This document shows positions 55,665-64,000 of a DNA stretch of 64,000 bases, piece by piece. Position numbers and translations under genes: made by a program. The stretch is from positions 105,542,221-105,606,220 of the forward strand of contig OZ024931.1 in NCBI GenBank assembly GCA_964017235.1. The letters run 5' to 3'. Each line of letters opens with the position of its first letter. Positions within the stretch are counted from its first letter, which is position 1. The notes under the pieces were generated by a model. The model was not told the origin of the DNA. It worked only from the letters and a program-made list of their open reading frames with translations, and did not search any database. Source of the DNA: Sabellastarte sp. h YS-2021. Its lineage: Eukaryota > Annelida > Polychaeta > Sabellida > Sabellidae.

Positions 55665-57530
55665 ACAGGTCCTGTCAGAAGGGATGTTGGTATGTCATAT
55701 GCCCTCCTTGAACTTGAGAGCAGATGTCTGGAACTCAGAACTCACCCTTCCCTCCATCGCCATTGGTCCATTCTCAGTTTGTGAAAGATGGAAAGGAATC
55801 CCTTCTTAAAGGTGCTTTTAAAGCAGGCCCAGGTCTTCCGACCCTTTCAGAACTAGCCCTTTCATAGCTCCCACAGACGTACAGACAACTACAGGAAGAC
55901 TCCTTGGGTGGACCCTCCACCCCAAACAGCAGCTGCTCTTTCTCCTCGGGTAGAAGAAGCTTAAGCAACAGGGGCCAGTTCAGGCCACATGGCAAGAGCA
56001 ATTGGCATTGTAGCACTTTTGAACAATGACTAACAATTCTTCAAACTTCCCACAAGTAGTAGGTCGCCCCAACCATTTCAGGAGAGGCTGGATAGAAAAA
56101 CTGTTCCAACATGTTGAACATTGAGACCGCAGATGTGAGTAAACTACTTTCTAAAGATAGAAAAGTTCAAATGCAAACACCAGAATAGATAAGGGCATCA
56201 CTGATTCAGGTGAGTATCTTCTCAAGAGCTCTATCAGATGCCTTCAATCACATCTCTATCCACCCAAGGTCAAAGTTCCTGCGCTTCACTCACAAATCTG
56301 AGACTTACCGATTCACCACTCTGTCCTTCAGGCCAATGACAGCCCCACAAATCTTTACAATAGAAACCAAGGAAGTGAAACTAGTTCTCCATTAACAAGT
56401 GTCAGGCTTCACCAGTACTCGGACGACTGGCTTATAAAGGCTTGGTCACATGGAGAGGCCCTACACAATATATTGACTATAGTAAATCTAACAAACCACT
56501 GGGTGGATAATCAACCAGGAAAAGTCTGAGTTGTATTTTCATTTGTGGGTTACGAATAACGCTACTCAGCCCTTGTAAAAACCATACAAGACACATTACA
56601 GTAATTACAGGTCTTGATCCTAAAACGAAAACAAAACAAAATAAGTGCATAGTTTAGCACGATGTTTGATGTAGTTAATGGGGTTGCTTGCATCAACAGA
56701 GAAAATGGTCCAAGAAGGACACCTACTCTTCAGTGGCACATCAAGGAGGACAACCTCCTTCCATGGGCGGAGACTATAATAATTCACCGGAACTGATGGC
56801 TGAATCATGAAAATCTGCTGAAGGCTTCAAACCTTTATCCCATAAACCATAGCATTCCAATCTCAACTGACACCTTAAACATAGGTTAGAATGCTCACTT
56901 AAATCAAGACTTAGTCAAAAGACTATGATCAGACTTTGAGAAAAGTAATATAAACATAAACGTTTTAGAGATGAAGGCAGTGTTCTTGGCCCTAAAACAG
57001 TTTAAAACTCAATGTCTAAATCAAGTCTTAATTGTAATGCATTATTCAACAGTAGCAGCCTACATCAACAACATCGAGGAACCCACTGATCAGAGATGCG
57101 CTCTCTCCGATGGAAAATGATGACCTGGTGTTACATCCATGTGCAACTCCCAATGGAAATTCCACTACATTTACTAGTTTCACCAACACTTCTCAGACAG
57201 TCCAACAACCAAGTATCCACAAAGTCTGAAACTCCATACTTGGCCTCTTGTAGCAAACAACTCCCAGAACAAGGTTCTTTATTGATCTTTATTTATGTGG
57301 CAGAGAGAATTGCTGCCTGTCAAAGATGATCAACCAGAACCATCTACAAATCAAAGTGGGCATAAGTTGAAAATGGTATAAAGAAAATTCGGTGGACTTC
57401 TTTAAACCTACCCTGAACAAGTATCAGACTTCTTATGGATCTGTAGCAAGACTTGAACAGATGCCTGTCAAGCAATCAGAGTTACAGGATGACTATGGTT
57501 GATTCCATGGGACTACCTGGTGGTAACACA
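55665..57530 (+). pseudogene. DIRS-type reverse transcriptase/RNase H relic
   Basis: Read in pieces: VVGRPNHFRRGWIEK (start of the RT), HISIHPRSKFLRFTHKSETY and MTAPQIFTIETKEVKLVLH (fingers/palm), HQYSDDWLIKAWSH (the Y-x-DD catalytic box), WIINQ/NQPGKV-type motif, then NVLEMKAVFLALKQFKTQCL and TVAAYINNIEEP (RNase H), then IPWDYLVV. The order is that of DIRS-group pol. Many stops and frameshifts and a degraded RNase H acid site. Opposite strand to the recombinase relic at 37-40 kb, so a separate insertion. Confidence 0.78.
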
Positions 57531-57849
57531 AAATAATACATCCCCATAAATAGTGTATCCCCTCCTTTGATCTTTTGGGGGGTGCATTACTTCTCTGCAA
57601 CATTTTGCATCCCAAACAATAGGGAGATTAGGGGGTGCAGAATTGTTCAGAAAAATAGTGTATCCCAATAAAAAAGTGTATCCCCTTGTCTTTGGTATTG
57701 TCTCACAAGGTTTTAACAATAAGGACTGATGCGTTTTATTATCCTGATTGGAATCGACTTTAGTTGGTCTTAGCTAATCTTTAGGCAGATCTAGGGGGCA
57801 TGGAGGCCACATGGATGGCTGTTATTAAATTGAAAATCCACCTTGATAA

Positions 57850-58670
57850 AACTGATTTTATTGGTTTTGGTTTCAAGGCACAAATTAAAAAAAATCTCCC
57901 TTCATTTTTCTGTCAACATTCTTGGAAGTCTTAATTATCCTGCTGACACTGTCAAAATCCTAGGTGTGTGATTCGATGCTGACTTTTCTTTCTCAGAACA
58001 TGTTTAGATGACTGATAAAACCTGCTTTCTCCAGATGCGTGACCTTCATAGAATTAGATGGTATTTTTCTAAAGAAATGGTTGTCCTGGTTGCAAATACC
58101 TAACTTAGTAGTGCTTTGGACTATTGTAACTCTCTGTTTAGATGTTTATTTTGCTTCAGTCAGAACAAGCTGCAGAGTATCATGTTACAGTCATCCTTAA
58201 GTGACTCCACTGTCGCTGCATGTCCAAAACAGCATTATTAGTTTATAAATTTTTACAAAGTGTTTCTCCGTACTATTTTGAACTGTAGTTGTCTCTTAGC
58301 ATTTGCACGTAAAGTACCAGACTTAGTCACTCGGATCATCAATATCTGACAGTTCCTCCTTTCCACCCCTCTCTCTACAAGTCAGTCAAACACTTTGGCC
58401 TTAGTTTTACTTTTGATGCTCCTAAGATTTGAATGATCTTCCAAATCATGTACATAGTGCCACATCTATTGCCTCATTCAGGGAAAAGCTCAAAACTTAC
58501 ATGTTTGCAAAAGCTTTTCTGCCACAGCCTCCTTGTCACCTGTGTCTTCTTCGTAAGACCCTTTTAAGTTATTGGACTTATGATTGTTCACATTTGTTGT
58601 GTTCAGTTGCGCCTAAGAGTCTGTTAATTAATGGAGATTAAGTGCTATAAAAGTCCACAGTAGATTAGAT
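57850..58670 (+). pseudogene. CR1/L2-like LINE, 3' part of the reverse transcriptase
   Basis: Fragments in order: VKILGV and DADFSFSEHV (thumb), MTKTCFLQMRDLHRI, LDYCNSLFRCLF, and WNDLPNHVHSATSIASFREK followed by LKTYMFAKAF, the standard C-terminal block of this LINE type. Frameshifted. Ends attaagtgctataaaagtcc, shared with 8990-9312. Confidence 0.78.
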
Positions 58671-59222
58671 TTTATTGCTAGCAAGAATTACACATACATG
58701 TACTCATTAACCTAATAATGAAAAATGAGAATATGGGTCTTGGTCTAGGAAAAAAATCCACTATGAAAATAAATAATATAATAATAACAACAATCACTTC
58801 CAAAGGTCACTTTGACTCTTTTTAAGTAAAAGGGAAGTTGCCATTTACAAAACTTTGTCTCCCATCTTGTTACTTCAATTTTCATTGTACTTCACCATGT
58901 CTGATCCAGGGAGACACTGCATCAAATTGGGGAGTTACCGCTCTCTGAGAACTGTTGTTGCTATTTGTGAAGCAGATCTTGTCTAGAGTTGCATTTTTTC
59001 TAAACAATCGAATATTATTTTTAAGGGTTGATAAAACAAAAACATGAAGTAGTAATGAAAGTGTTCCAAACAAAGGGACAATAAAAATCAGGCTAACTAT
59101 ATAATTGTCTCAACATAACCTTTGCCAGGTGTTTCAGCACTACACATGTATACAAGCCTCTTTATCATTTCAAATTTGCTGAATGAATACCCAATATCAG
59201 AGCTATTGCAAAAAGTGAACAG
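58671..59222. other. Intergenic, nothing recognised
   Basis: AT-rich spacer between the LINE relic and the left border of Harbinger copy C. Confidence 0.4.
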
Positions 59223-59289
59223 TAATGTGGGTGTTCCACCACACGACTAAGGTTCCCGATTAAGGGTTTTTGAGGGTCGGTTTGAAATA

Positions 59290-59830
59290 TTTGCTTAGTC
59301 CCAGACCTTCTGTAAGGGTCAGTTGTTGTCGGTTGGGGCCGTGGGAAAAATCAAACATGTTTGATATTTCTCACGACTACAACCGATTCATATTTCCCGC
59401 CATCAACAAAATGTCCAGTCCCAGGCGTCCTCAGGTCTCCTCAGACCCAAATTTACACAGTCGTGTGTTGTCCCAGGCCGCCTGCGACCCTTAGTCCCAG
59501 ACCTCCGTAGCTTAGTCCCAGGAGGCCGGTTGTTAATCCCAGACTCAAATCTGATGCGTATGAATTTCATGCGTGTGAAAGTGGGTCGGTTGCATTAGTC
59601 CCCGGAAGCCTCAGACTGTCTGCGGTGTCCTGGGACCCAAAAATCAAGGTCTGGGACTAAGCCCCGACTAAGGGTAACCGACCCTAACCGATCCAAACCG
59701 GCCTCCCCAGGACACCTGGGACAGCACAAATTTAGTCTGCAACGGTCTGAGAATGCTCCAGGTGGCCTGGGACTAATAACCGATTAAGAACCGGTCTGGG
59801 ACTATATGAGCAGGTCTGGGACTATATAAG
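59290..59830. repeat. Left subterminal array of TCCCAGG-type motifs
   Basis: More than ten words of the type gtcccaggc / gcctgggac in both orientations, often preceded by tta, plus the palindrome tcaaacatgtttga at 59351-59364. Equivalent arrays lie at 45840-46190 and 52640-53160, and a shorter one at the right ends (54600-54840, 63640-63850). Confidence 0.8.
59823..59830 (+). promoter_or_regulatory. TATA box of the MADF gene, copy C
   Basis: gggactatataagcgaccgc, 174 bases before the ATG and conserved in three copies; flanked by gggactatatgagcag, a near duplicate 20 bp upstream. Confidence 0.65.
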
Positions 59831-60003
59831 CGACCGCGCACACATTCTCGTTGTTACTGACTGTTTGGCTACTGAGAGACGTGTGTCACTGATTTGTAGG
59901 GGTTTTCAGTTTTTATTTTATATATATTATACTTGAGCTTAAGGCAAATTTCACAGTTAGGAGACACATTTTACTATTTTTTTATTATTTTGTCGACTGG
60001 ATT

Positions 60004-61224
60004 ATGAGGAAAGAGAAAGGAGGGAAGAGAGGAAGGAAAAAGATGGATGAGAGGGAGAAGGAAAGTCAAGTAGAGGAGAGGAGTGAAGTTATTACAGAAG
60101 AAGGAACTGAGAGGAGAGAGGAGGAGGAGATTCAGGAAGGTCCAGCTATTGGGGAAGCTGTGGCAGAAGAAGAAGAGAGGTGTGAAGAAGATCCGGAGTG
60201 CCATTCTTCAGCCAAGAGAGCCAGGGTGTGTGCCACTTTTACAGACAGCCAGGAAGTTTCCATTGTGGAATTTGTAAAGCTGCACCCTGAACTGTATGAC
60301 AAGGAACATTCACGTTTCCACGACAGGACCAGAAGAGAGGCTCTCTGGGCAGAAATATCTGAGGAACTGAAGCTCCAGCCCTTTGATGTGAGACATTGGT
60401 TCGAGTCCCAGCGAACCTGTTATGGGAAGCTGTCCAAGCTCCAATCTGGCCAAGCCCCGAGGGAGATGACCAAGAGACAGTCCTGGGTCTACCAACAGAT
60501 GGGTTTTCTCAAAACCCACATCAGAAGAAAGGGGGCCAATAGAAGTTCAGGTTTTGAGGCCAGTCCAAATACCAGCAGGCAGGACGAATCACGTGGGTCA
60601 ACTACTGACACAGAACACCTCGAGTCCAGTGTCCTGAGGGAGAGGAGTCAGTCCATCATTACATCAACGCCCATTTCAACTACAGACTCCAAGATTCTCG
60701 AACACTTTGAGCAGATGAGGACACTTATCTCAGGTTTTCTGCATCAGAAGTCAGACAGGCAGCCCTTCTTTGACTACGTGGCATCAGAGGCCAAAAAGAT
60801 GACTCAAGAAGAATTTGAAGAATTAAAGGGCAAGATATTTAGAGACATCGAAACTATTAAGAGTAACCGCAGACGTCAGCCATTGCCCAGAAGATCAGCC
60901 ACTGTTACCACAGAGTCCCAGAGGGTCGGCCTACTGCCAACAACCACTCCACAGGCGTCTAGTTCCACTCAAGCAGCAGCTAGCAGCAGTTTTGTGTACT
61001 ATACACCAAGCCCCATTGGCTTCAGCAACCCTACATCTGTCCTAACTGTACAGGACGAAGGGAGCAGACACAATCTGAGTGGAATCTTAAGCCAGCTACC
61101 AGATCTGACATCAACACAGATCGTCAAGCAGCCTCAGCAGCAGCAGCAGCAGCAACCGCAGCAGCAGCTCTTTACTATCACCACTTCAGCACCGCCTCAA
61201 CAGCAGCAGCAGCCTCCTCAGTAG
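60004..61224 (+). CDS. Harbinger MADF-BESS-type DNA-binding accessory protein, intact
   Basis: 406 codons without interruption. Residues 1-14 are a basic, nuclear-signal-like stretch; about 15-66 are very acidic (Glu/Arg-rich); about 78-165 form a MADF/Myb-like domain (IVEFVKLHPELYDKEH, RREALWAEISEEL, VRHWFESQRTCYGKL); a Ser/Thr-rich linker follows; FFDYVASEAKKMTQEEFEEL and the next 12 residues look like a BESS motif; the last 35 residues are Gln/Pro-rich. Probable role: binding the element's subterminal repeats and recruiting the transposase in the nucleus. The start is supported by conservation of the ATG and its context in all three copies. Intact frame suggests recent activity or constraint. 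Confidence 0.92.
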   Translation: MRKEKGGKRGRKKMDEREKESQVEERSEVITEEGTERREEEEIQEGPAIGEAVAEEEERCEEDPECHSSAKRARVCATFTDSQEVSIVEFVKLHPELYDKEHSRFHDRTRREALWAEISEELKLQPFDVRHWFESQRTCYGKLSKLQSGQAPREMTKRQSWVYQQMGFLKTHIRRKGANRSSGFEASPNTSRQDESRGSTTDTEHLESSVLRERSQSIITSTPISTTDSKILEHFEQMRTLISGFLHQKSDRQPFFDYVASEAKKMTQEEFEELKGKIFRDIETIKSNRRRQPLPRRSATVTTESQRVGLLPTTTPQASSSTQAAASSSFVYYTPSPIGFSNPTSVLTVQDEGSRHNLSGILSQLPDLTSTQIVKQPQQQQQQQPQQQLFTITTSAPPQQQQQPPQ

Positions 61225-62424
61225 CCATCCAGTCAGGGCGGGTCTTTGACCTGCCAGGCCCTTTTCAGGGCCACCAAATCTTTCAAAAACAATTATTCAG
61301 CTACATGTTATTCCAATTCCCCTCCCAAAACAAAAAAGTTCAGTACAAATACTTATCACAAGAAAAAAAAAGTTAAAGTCCAACACTTACACCACCCCAA
61401 ACATGAAACAAATAACCCATGGTACCACACATAACAAAAAAGGCCACATAAAAAATTAAAAGTAACTCCCAATATGGCCATTAATCAGCCCATTTTTAGA
61501 ATAAAATCCATGGAATAGTTTAAAATCTGTAAGTGAAAAGTCCAACACTTACACCTTCCCTAGAGTTAAAAGGCATTATTACATACTTGCCAACCCACAA
61601 ACAGACAAACCCAATACCAAACATAACCCCCAAATAACAAACCCAGTAAGAAACCCAACATCCAACTACCAATAATAAACCCAACCCCAGTAACCACCAA
61701 CCAAGAAACACAAAAACCCAAAATTAAATAGAACCCATGCCAACGAACTGACAAACTATTTTGCAAACACAATCCCCCACTATTGAAAACAGAACTTGTT
61801 TTATGGTTATATTTTCCACATTTTTGTGATTAGAGGTGAAGATTTAAAATTGAAGATTTCCATAGAAACATTTCTGCTACAAATAAATTTCCAACCCATG
61901 AACAAAATCAAATTGGTGAAATTAGGAGGTGGATTTCCAAATATATAAAAAAATAATTCATTTTAGGATATTATGTGTGACTTTGTGTTTGGCTGTTGTT
62001 TAACACTGGGTTTGTATGATTGTTGGGTGAGTGACTTGTGTTTGTCTGTTTGTCCGTCTGAAAAAGTAATGTTGGCATGGGGTTTGTCTGTTTGTCCGTC
62101 TGAAAAAGTTATGTTTGGCATGGGGTTTGTCCGTCTGTAGCAAGCATAGCTGATTAATTGTTTTTGGAATAATTGGTAGTCCTGAAAAGGACTGTTATAG
62201 TTAGTCCTGAAAAGGACTGTTTACTGCAGTAGGACTTATATTCTGCCATCTTGCCAGGCCACTGCTCCCTCATTATTGAAGTAGTCCTTCAGGTAATCCC
62301 TCTGTCTTTTGGCCTCTCTAGCAGGGTTTCTGTCTTGGCCACCACCAGCAGCACCACCAATCAATCCACAATCACCAGGCACATCATCATCATCATCATC
62401 CTCCCCAGGCTGCTGACCAGCAGG
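61225..62424. other. Harbinger intergenic region between convergent genes
   Basis: Low-complexity DNA: an A/C-rich stretch (61370-61800) with many acccaa words, cagacggacaaa-type units on the minus strand (62045-62130), and agtcctgaaaaggact hairpins at about 62178-62220. Small frames on both strands arise from the repetitive composition and are not genes. Confidence 0.75.
61238..61272. promoter_or_regulatory. Hairpin pair after the MADF stop
   Basis: ggtctttgacc and ggcccttttcagggcc, both self-complementary, begin 14 and 33 bases after the stop codon and are also present in copy A (44420-44458). Possibly part of the 3' end formation region; function inferred. Confidence 0.5.
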
Positions 62425-63541
62425 TTAACCTTGATACTGACTTCTGAGTATGTTGTGCAGAACCACACAGGTCATGACCACTTCTCTAACTGTTTCTGGG
62501 GGTAGTTCAATGGTGGTCCTCATCACTCTAAATCTTGAGACCAGGATGCCAAAAGCGTTCTCCACAACTCTCCTGCCCCTGGATATTCTATAGTTGGCAA
62601 TCCTTTCCTCCCTTGTTAACACCCTTCTGCCATAGGGTTTCATGAGCCAGGTCTTCAGGGCAAAAGCATCGTCTGCCAGAATGAAGTAGGGGACATCTCT
62701 ACCACCCTGGGTTATAGGAGCTGGGTCAGGGAAGCCTATCCTGCCATCCTCAATCCCCCTCTTCAGCTGAGAGGCATTAAATATCTGGGCATCTGAGCAA
62801 GATCCAGCTGTACCCACATCCACCCATCTGAACTTATACTGTCCATCTACCAGGGCCAACATCACAAATGGAAAAGAACCCCTTGTAGTTGTGGTAGAGT
62901 GCTCCAGTGTTCTTGGGTTTCTTCAGGGCCACATGCTTCCCATCCAGGGCTCCCATGGCATCTGGAACATTCCACCTGATCCTGAATTCCCTCTCCAGTT
63001 CTTTCCACTCATCTGGGGTAGTAGGACATTTGAGGTACTCTCTGGTGAACTCATCCTGGTTGGCCCTGCAGACCTCTGGTAAAAACTTGGAGATGGTGGA
63101 TCTTCCAACCCTGAACTGACATGATAATGATGCGTATGACTCTCCAGTGGTCAGATATCTAATGGTGAGGGCTAACTTCTCCCCAACACTGATTGGTGCT
63201 CTGTAGTTGGTGGCCTGCCTGGCAAGGTGTGGTTCCAGTCTGGTCCTTATCATTTCAAAAAATTCTGGGGTCATCCTCATGTAGTTGGTGAATCCTGGAA
63301 TGTCTGTGGCATACAGATCAGCCATAATGTTGTGGTAGGGCCCCCTCTCCTCTCTCTGCAGTAGCCATGGCCTGACCCACATGTTGTTCCTTCTTCTAGG
63401 TCTCTGTATTGGTGCTGGTGGTGCTGGTGGTGGTTGCTGTGGTTGATGTAAGAAATGGAAATACATGATTATTTGTAACTGAATAAAAACCAAAAAAGCC
63501 CTAAGTTGTTGTTGAATCTGTCTTCCATTAAAAGGTGGCAT
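62425..63541 (-). pseudogene. Harbinger DDE transposase (HARBI1/DDE_Tnp_4 type), one frameshift
   Basis: Minus strand, two overlapping frames (63541-62834 and 62865-62425) that together give about 370 residues, the usual size. Order: Pro-rich N-terminus; a helix-turn-helix-like part (YRAPISVGEKLALTIRYLTT, SLSCQFRVGRSTISKFLPEV); first acidic residue in MGALDGKHVALKKP; WVDVGTAGSCSDAQIFNAS; second acidic residue in FILADDAFALKTWLMKPY; Glu in GRRVVENAFGILVSRFRVM. All three DDE residues are kept. The frame breaks at 62865-62868, where one extra A (T on the coding strand) lies in the FFSI / MLALVDG junction. Could be a real mutation or an assembly error in a homopolymer. Confidence 0.93.
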
Positions 63542-63586
63542 CCTGCTGTGTTCCTAGAAAAGCAATGGTGATTAGATCGCGAATTT

Positions 63587-63598
63587 TATATATATATA
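63587..63598 (-). promoter_or_regulatory. TATA-like box of the transposase gene
   Basis: Alternating TA run (minus strand gggtatatatatataaaatt) about 46 bases before the first ATG; the same box survives in the right end of copy B (54552-54563). If used, transcription would start very near the first ATG, so a downstream Met could be the real start. Confidence 0.5.
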
Positions 63599-64000
63599 CC
63601 CAGAAAATCCAGCAACTTTGGAAAACAAGAATCAGGGATCCTGGTTTGGGGAAGGCTGAGGAGGCCTGAGGATGCAGGTAGTTAATCGTGGGTTAGTCGG
63701 CTCTTAGTCCCAGGAGGCCTGAGGCGTCTTGGGACCCAGTCGGTATGTGTACGACAGGATCGTGGTTGAAACCGACCTGAAAACTGGCTTAGCCTGAGGC
63801 GTCCTGAGGCTTCCTGTTCTTAATCCCAGACTTCAGTACCGACCCAGTATTCCCGCCCATTTTTGTGTTTTTTTTCCACCGACTGTGCACGATTAAGGGT
63901 CGCCGACAGGATCAGGGCTTAATCTTTTGGTGGAACAGGGGCATTAAGATGGAGAATACTGTATGCATGAATATACTTTCAATGAAACCATAACTTAATG

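Larger units (their letters stand above)
59223..63947 (+). mobile_element. PIF/Harbinger transposon, copy C (near-complete, about 4.72 kb)
   Basis: Left border taa-tgtgggtgttccacca, right border ggtggaacaggggcat-taa: inverted ends sharing TGTTCCACCA with a 3-bp TAA/TTA target site typical of Harbinger (exact border uncertain by one base). Two convergent genes: MADF-BESS protein (plus, 60004-61224) and DDE transposase (minus, 63541-62425). Known Harbinger elements need both a transposase and a Myb/MADF-type accessory protein that carries the transposase to the nucleus and to the element ends. The 600-bp left and 350-bp right subterminal regions are GC-richer than the surroundings and full of CCCAGG / CCTGGG words. 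Confidence 0.93.

Noticed and set aside
55774..56016. Minus-strand 80-codon frame
   Set aside because: Antisense shadow of the decayed DIRS pol region, whose plus-strand motifs are clear.

Overview
This is eukaryotic, animal-type DNA: AT-rich, with long introns bounded by GT/AG sites and a high density of decayed transposons. Several elements are of kinds common in marine molluscs (internally tandem-repeated elements, tRNA-derived SINEs, DIRS-like retroelements, PIF/Harbinger elements). A lophotrochozoan, most likely a bivalve, is my best inference; no sequence here names the species.

Bases 1234-24043, plus strand, hold one large host gene whose 5' part lies before the window. I resolve 21 exons with consistent phases that join into 6339 coding bases (2112 codons plus stop). 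They encode the C-terminal part of a polycystin-1-like protein: REJ-like ectodomain, GAIN/GPS region, first membrane segment, PLAT domain, then ten more membrane segments with the polycystin extracellular domain and the channel-like S1-S6 core. Its GPS lacks both residues normally needed for self-cleavage, while a basic RRKRR motif lies upstream. The introns carry two copies of a short inverted-repeat element, LINE 3' ends, a 1.9-kb element with 146-bp tandem repeats, a nearly perfect 282-bp duplication and a relic copy of the end of one exon.

Bases 24044-43060 hold the 3'UTR and then mostly intergenic DNA: tRNA-derived SINEs, a second copy of the 146-bp-repeat element, broken fragments of tyrosine-recombinase/DIRS-type retroelements (34.7-40.0 kb, minus strand), a cluster of CTTATTTTGTA motifs in both orientations, a LINE fragment and a 114-bp near-perfect palindrome.

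Bases 43385-63947 are dominated by three copies of one PIF/Harbinger transposon. The copy at 59223-63947 is almost complete. It has an intact 406-residue MADF-BESS-type DNA-binding protein gene (plus) facing a DDE transposase gene (minus) that carries one single-base frameshift. Each gene has a TATA-like box near its own end of the element, and the subterminal regions are packed with CCCAGG/CCTGGG motifs. The two other copies have lost the transposase and carry nonsense or frameshift lesions in the MADF gene. Between them lie a LINE reverse-transcriptase relic, an orphan BED zinc-finger exon, a decayed DIRS reverse transcriptase/RNase H and a CR1/L2-like LINE 3' end. I found no CRISPR array, prokaryotic operon or rRNA gene. 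Nothing here clearly amounts to a wholly new system; the best leads are the internal architecture of the Harbinger element and the polycystin processing sites.
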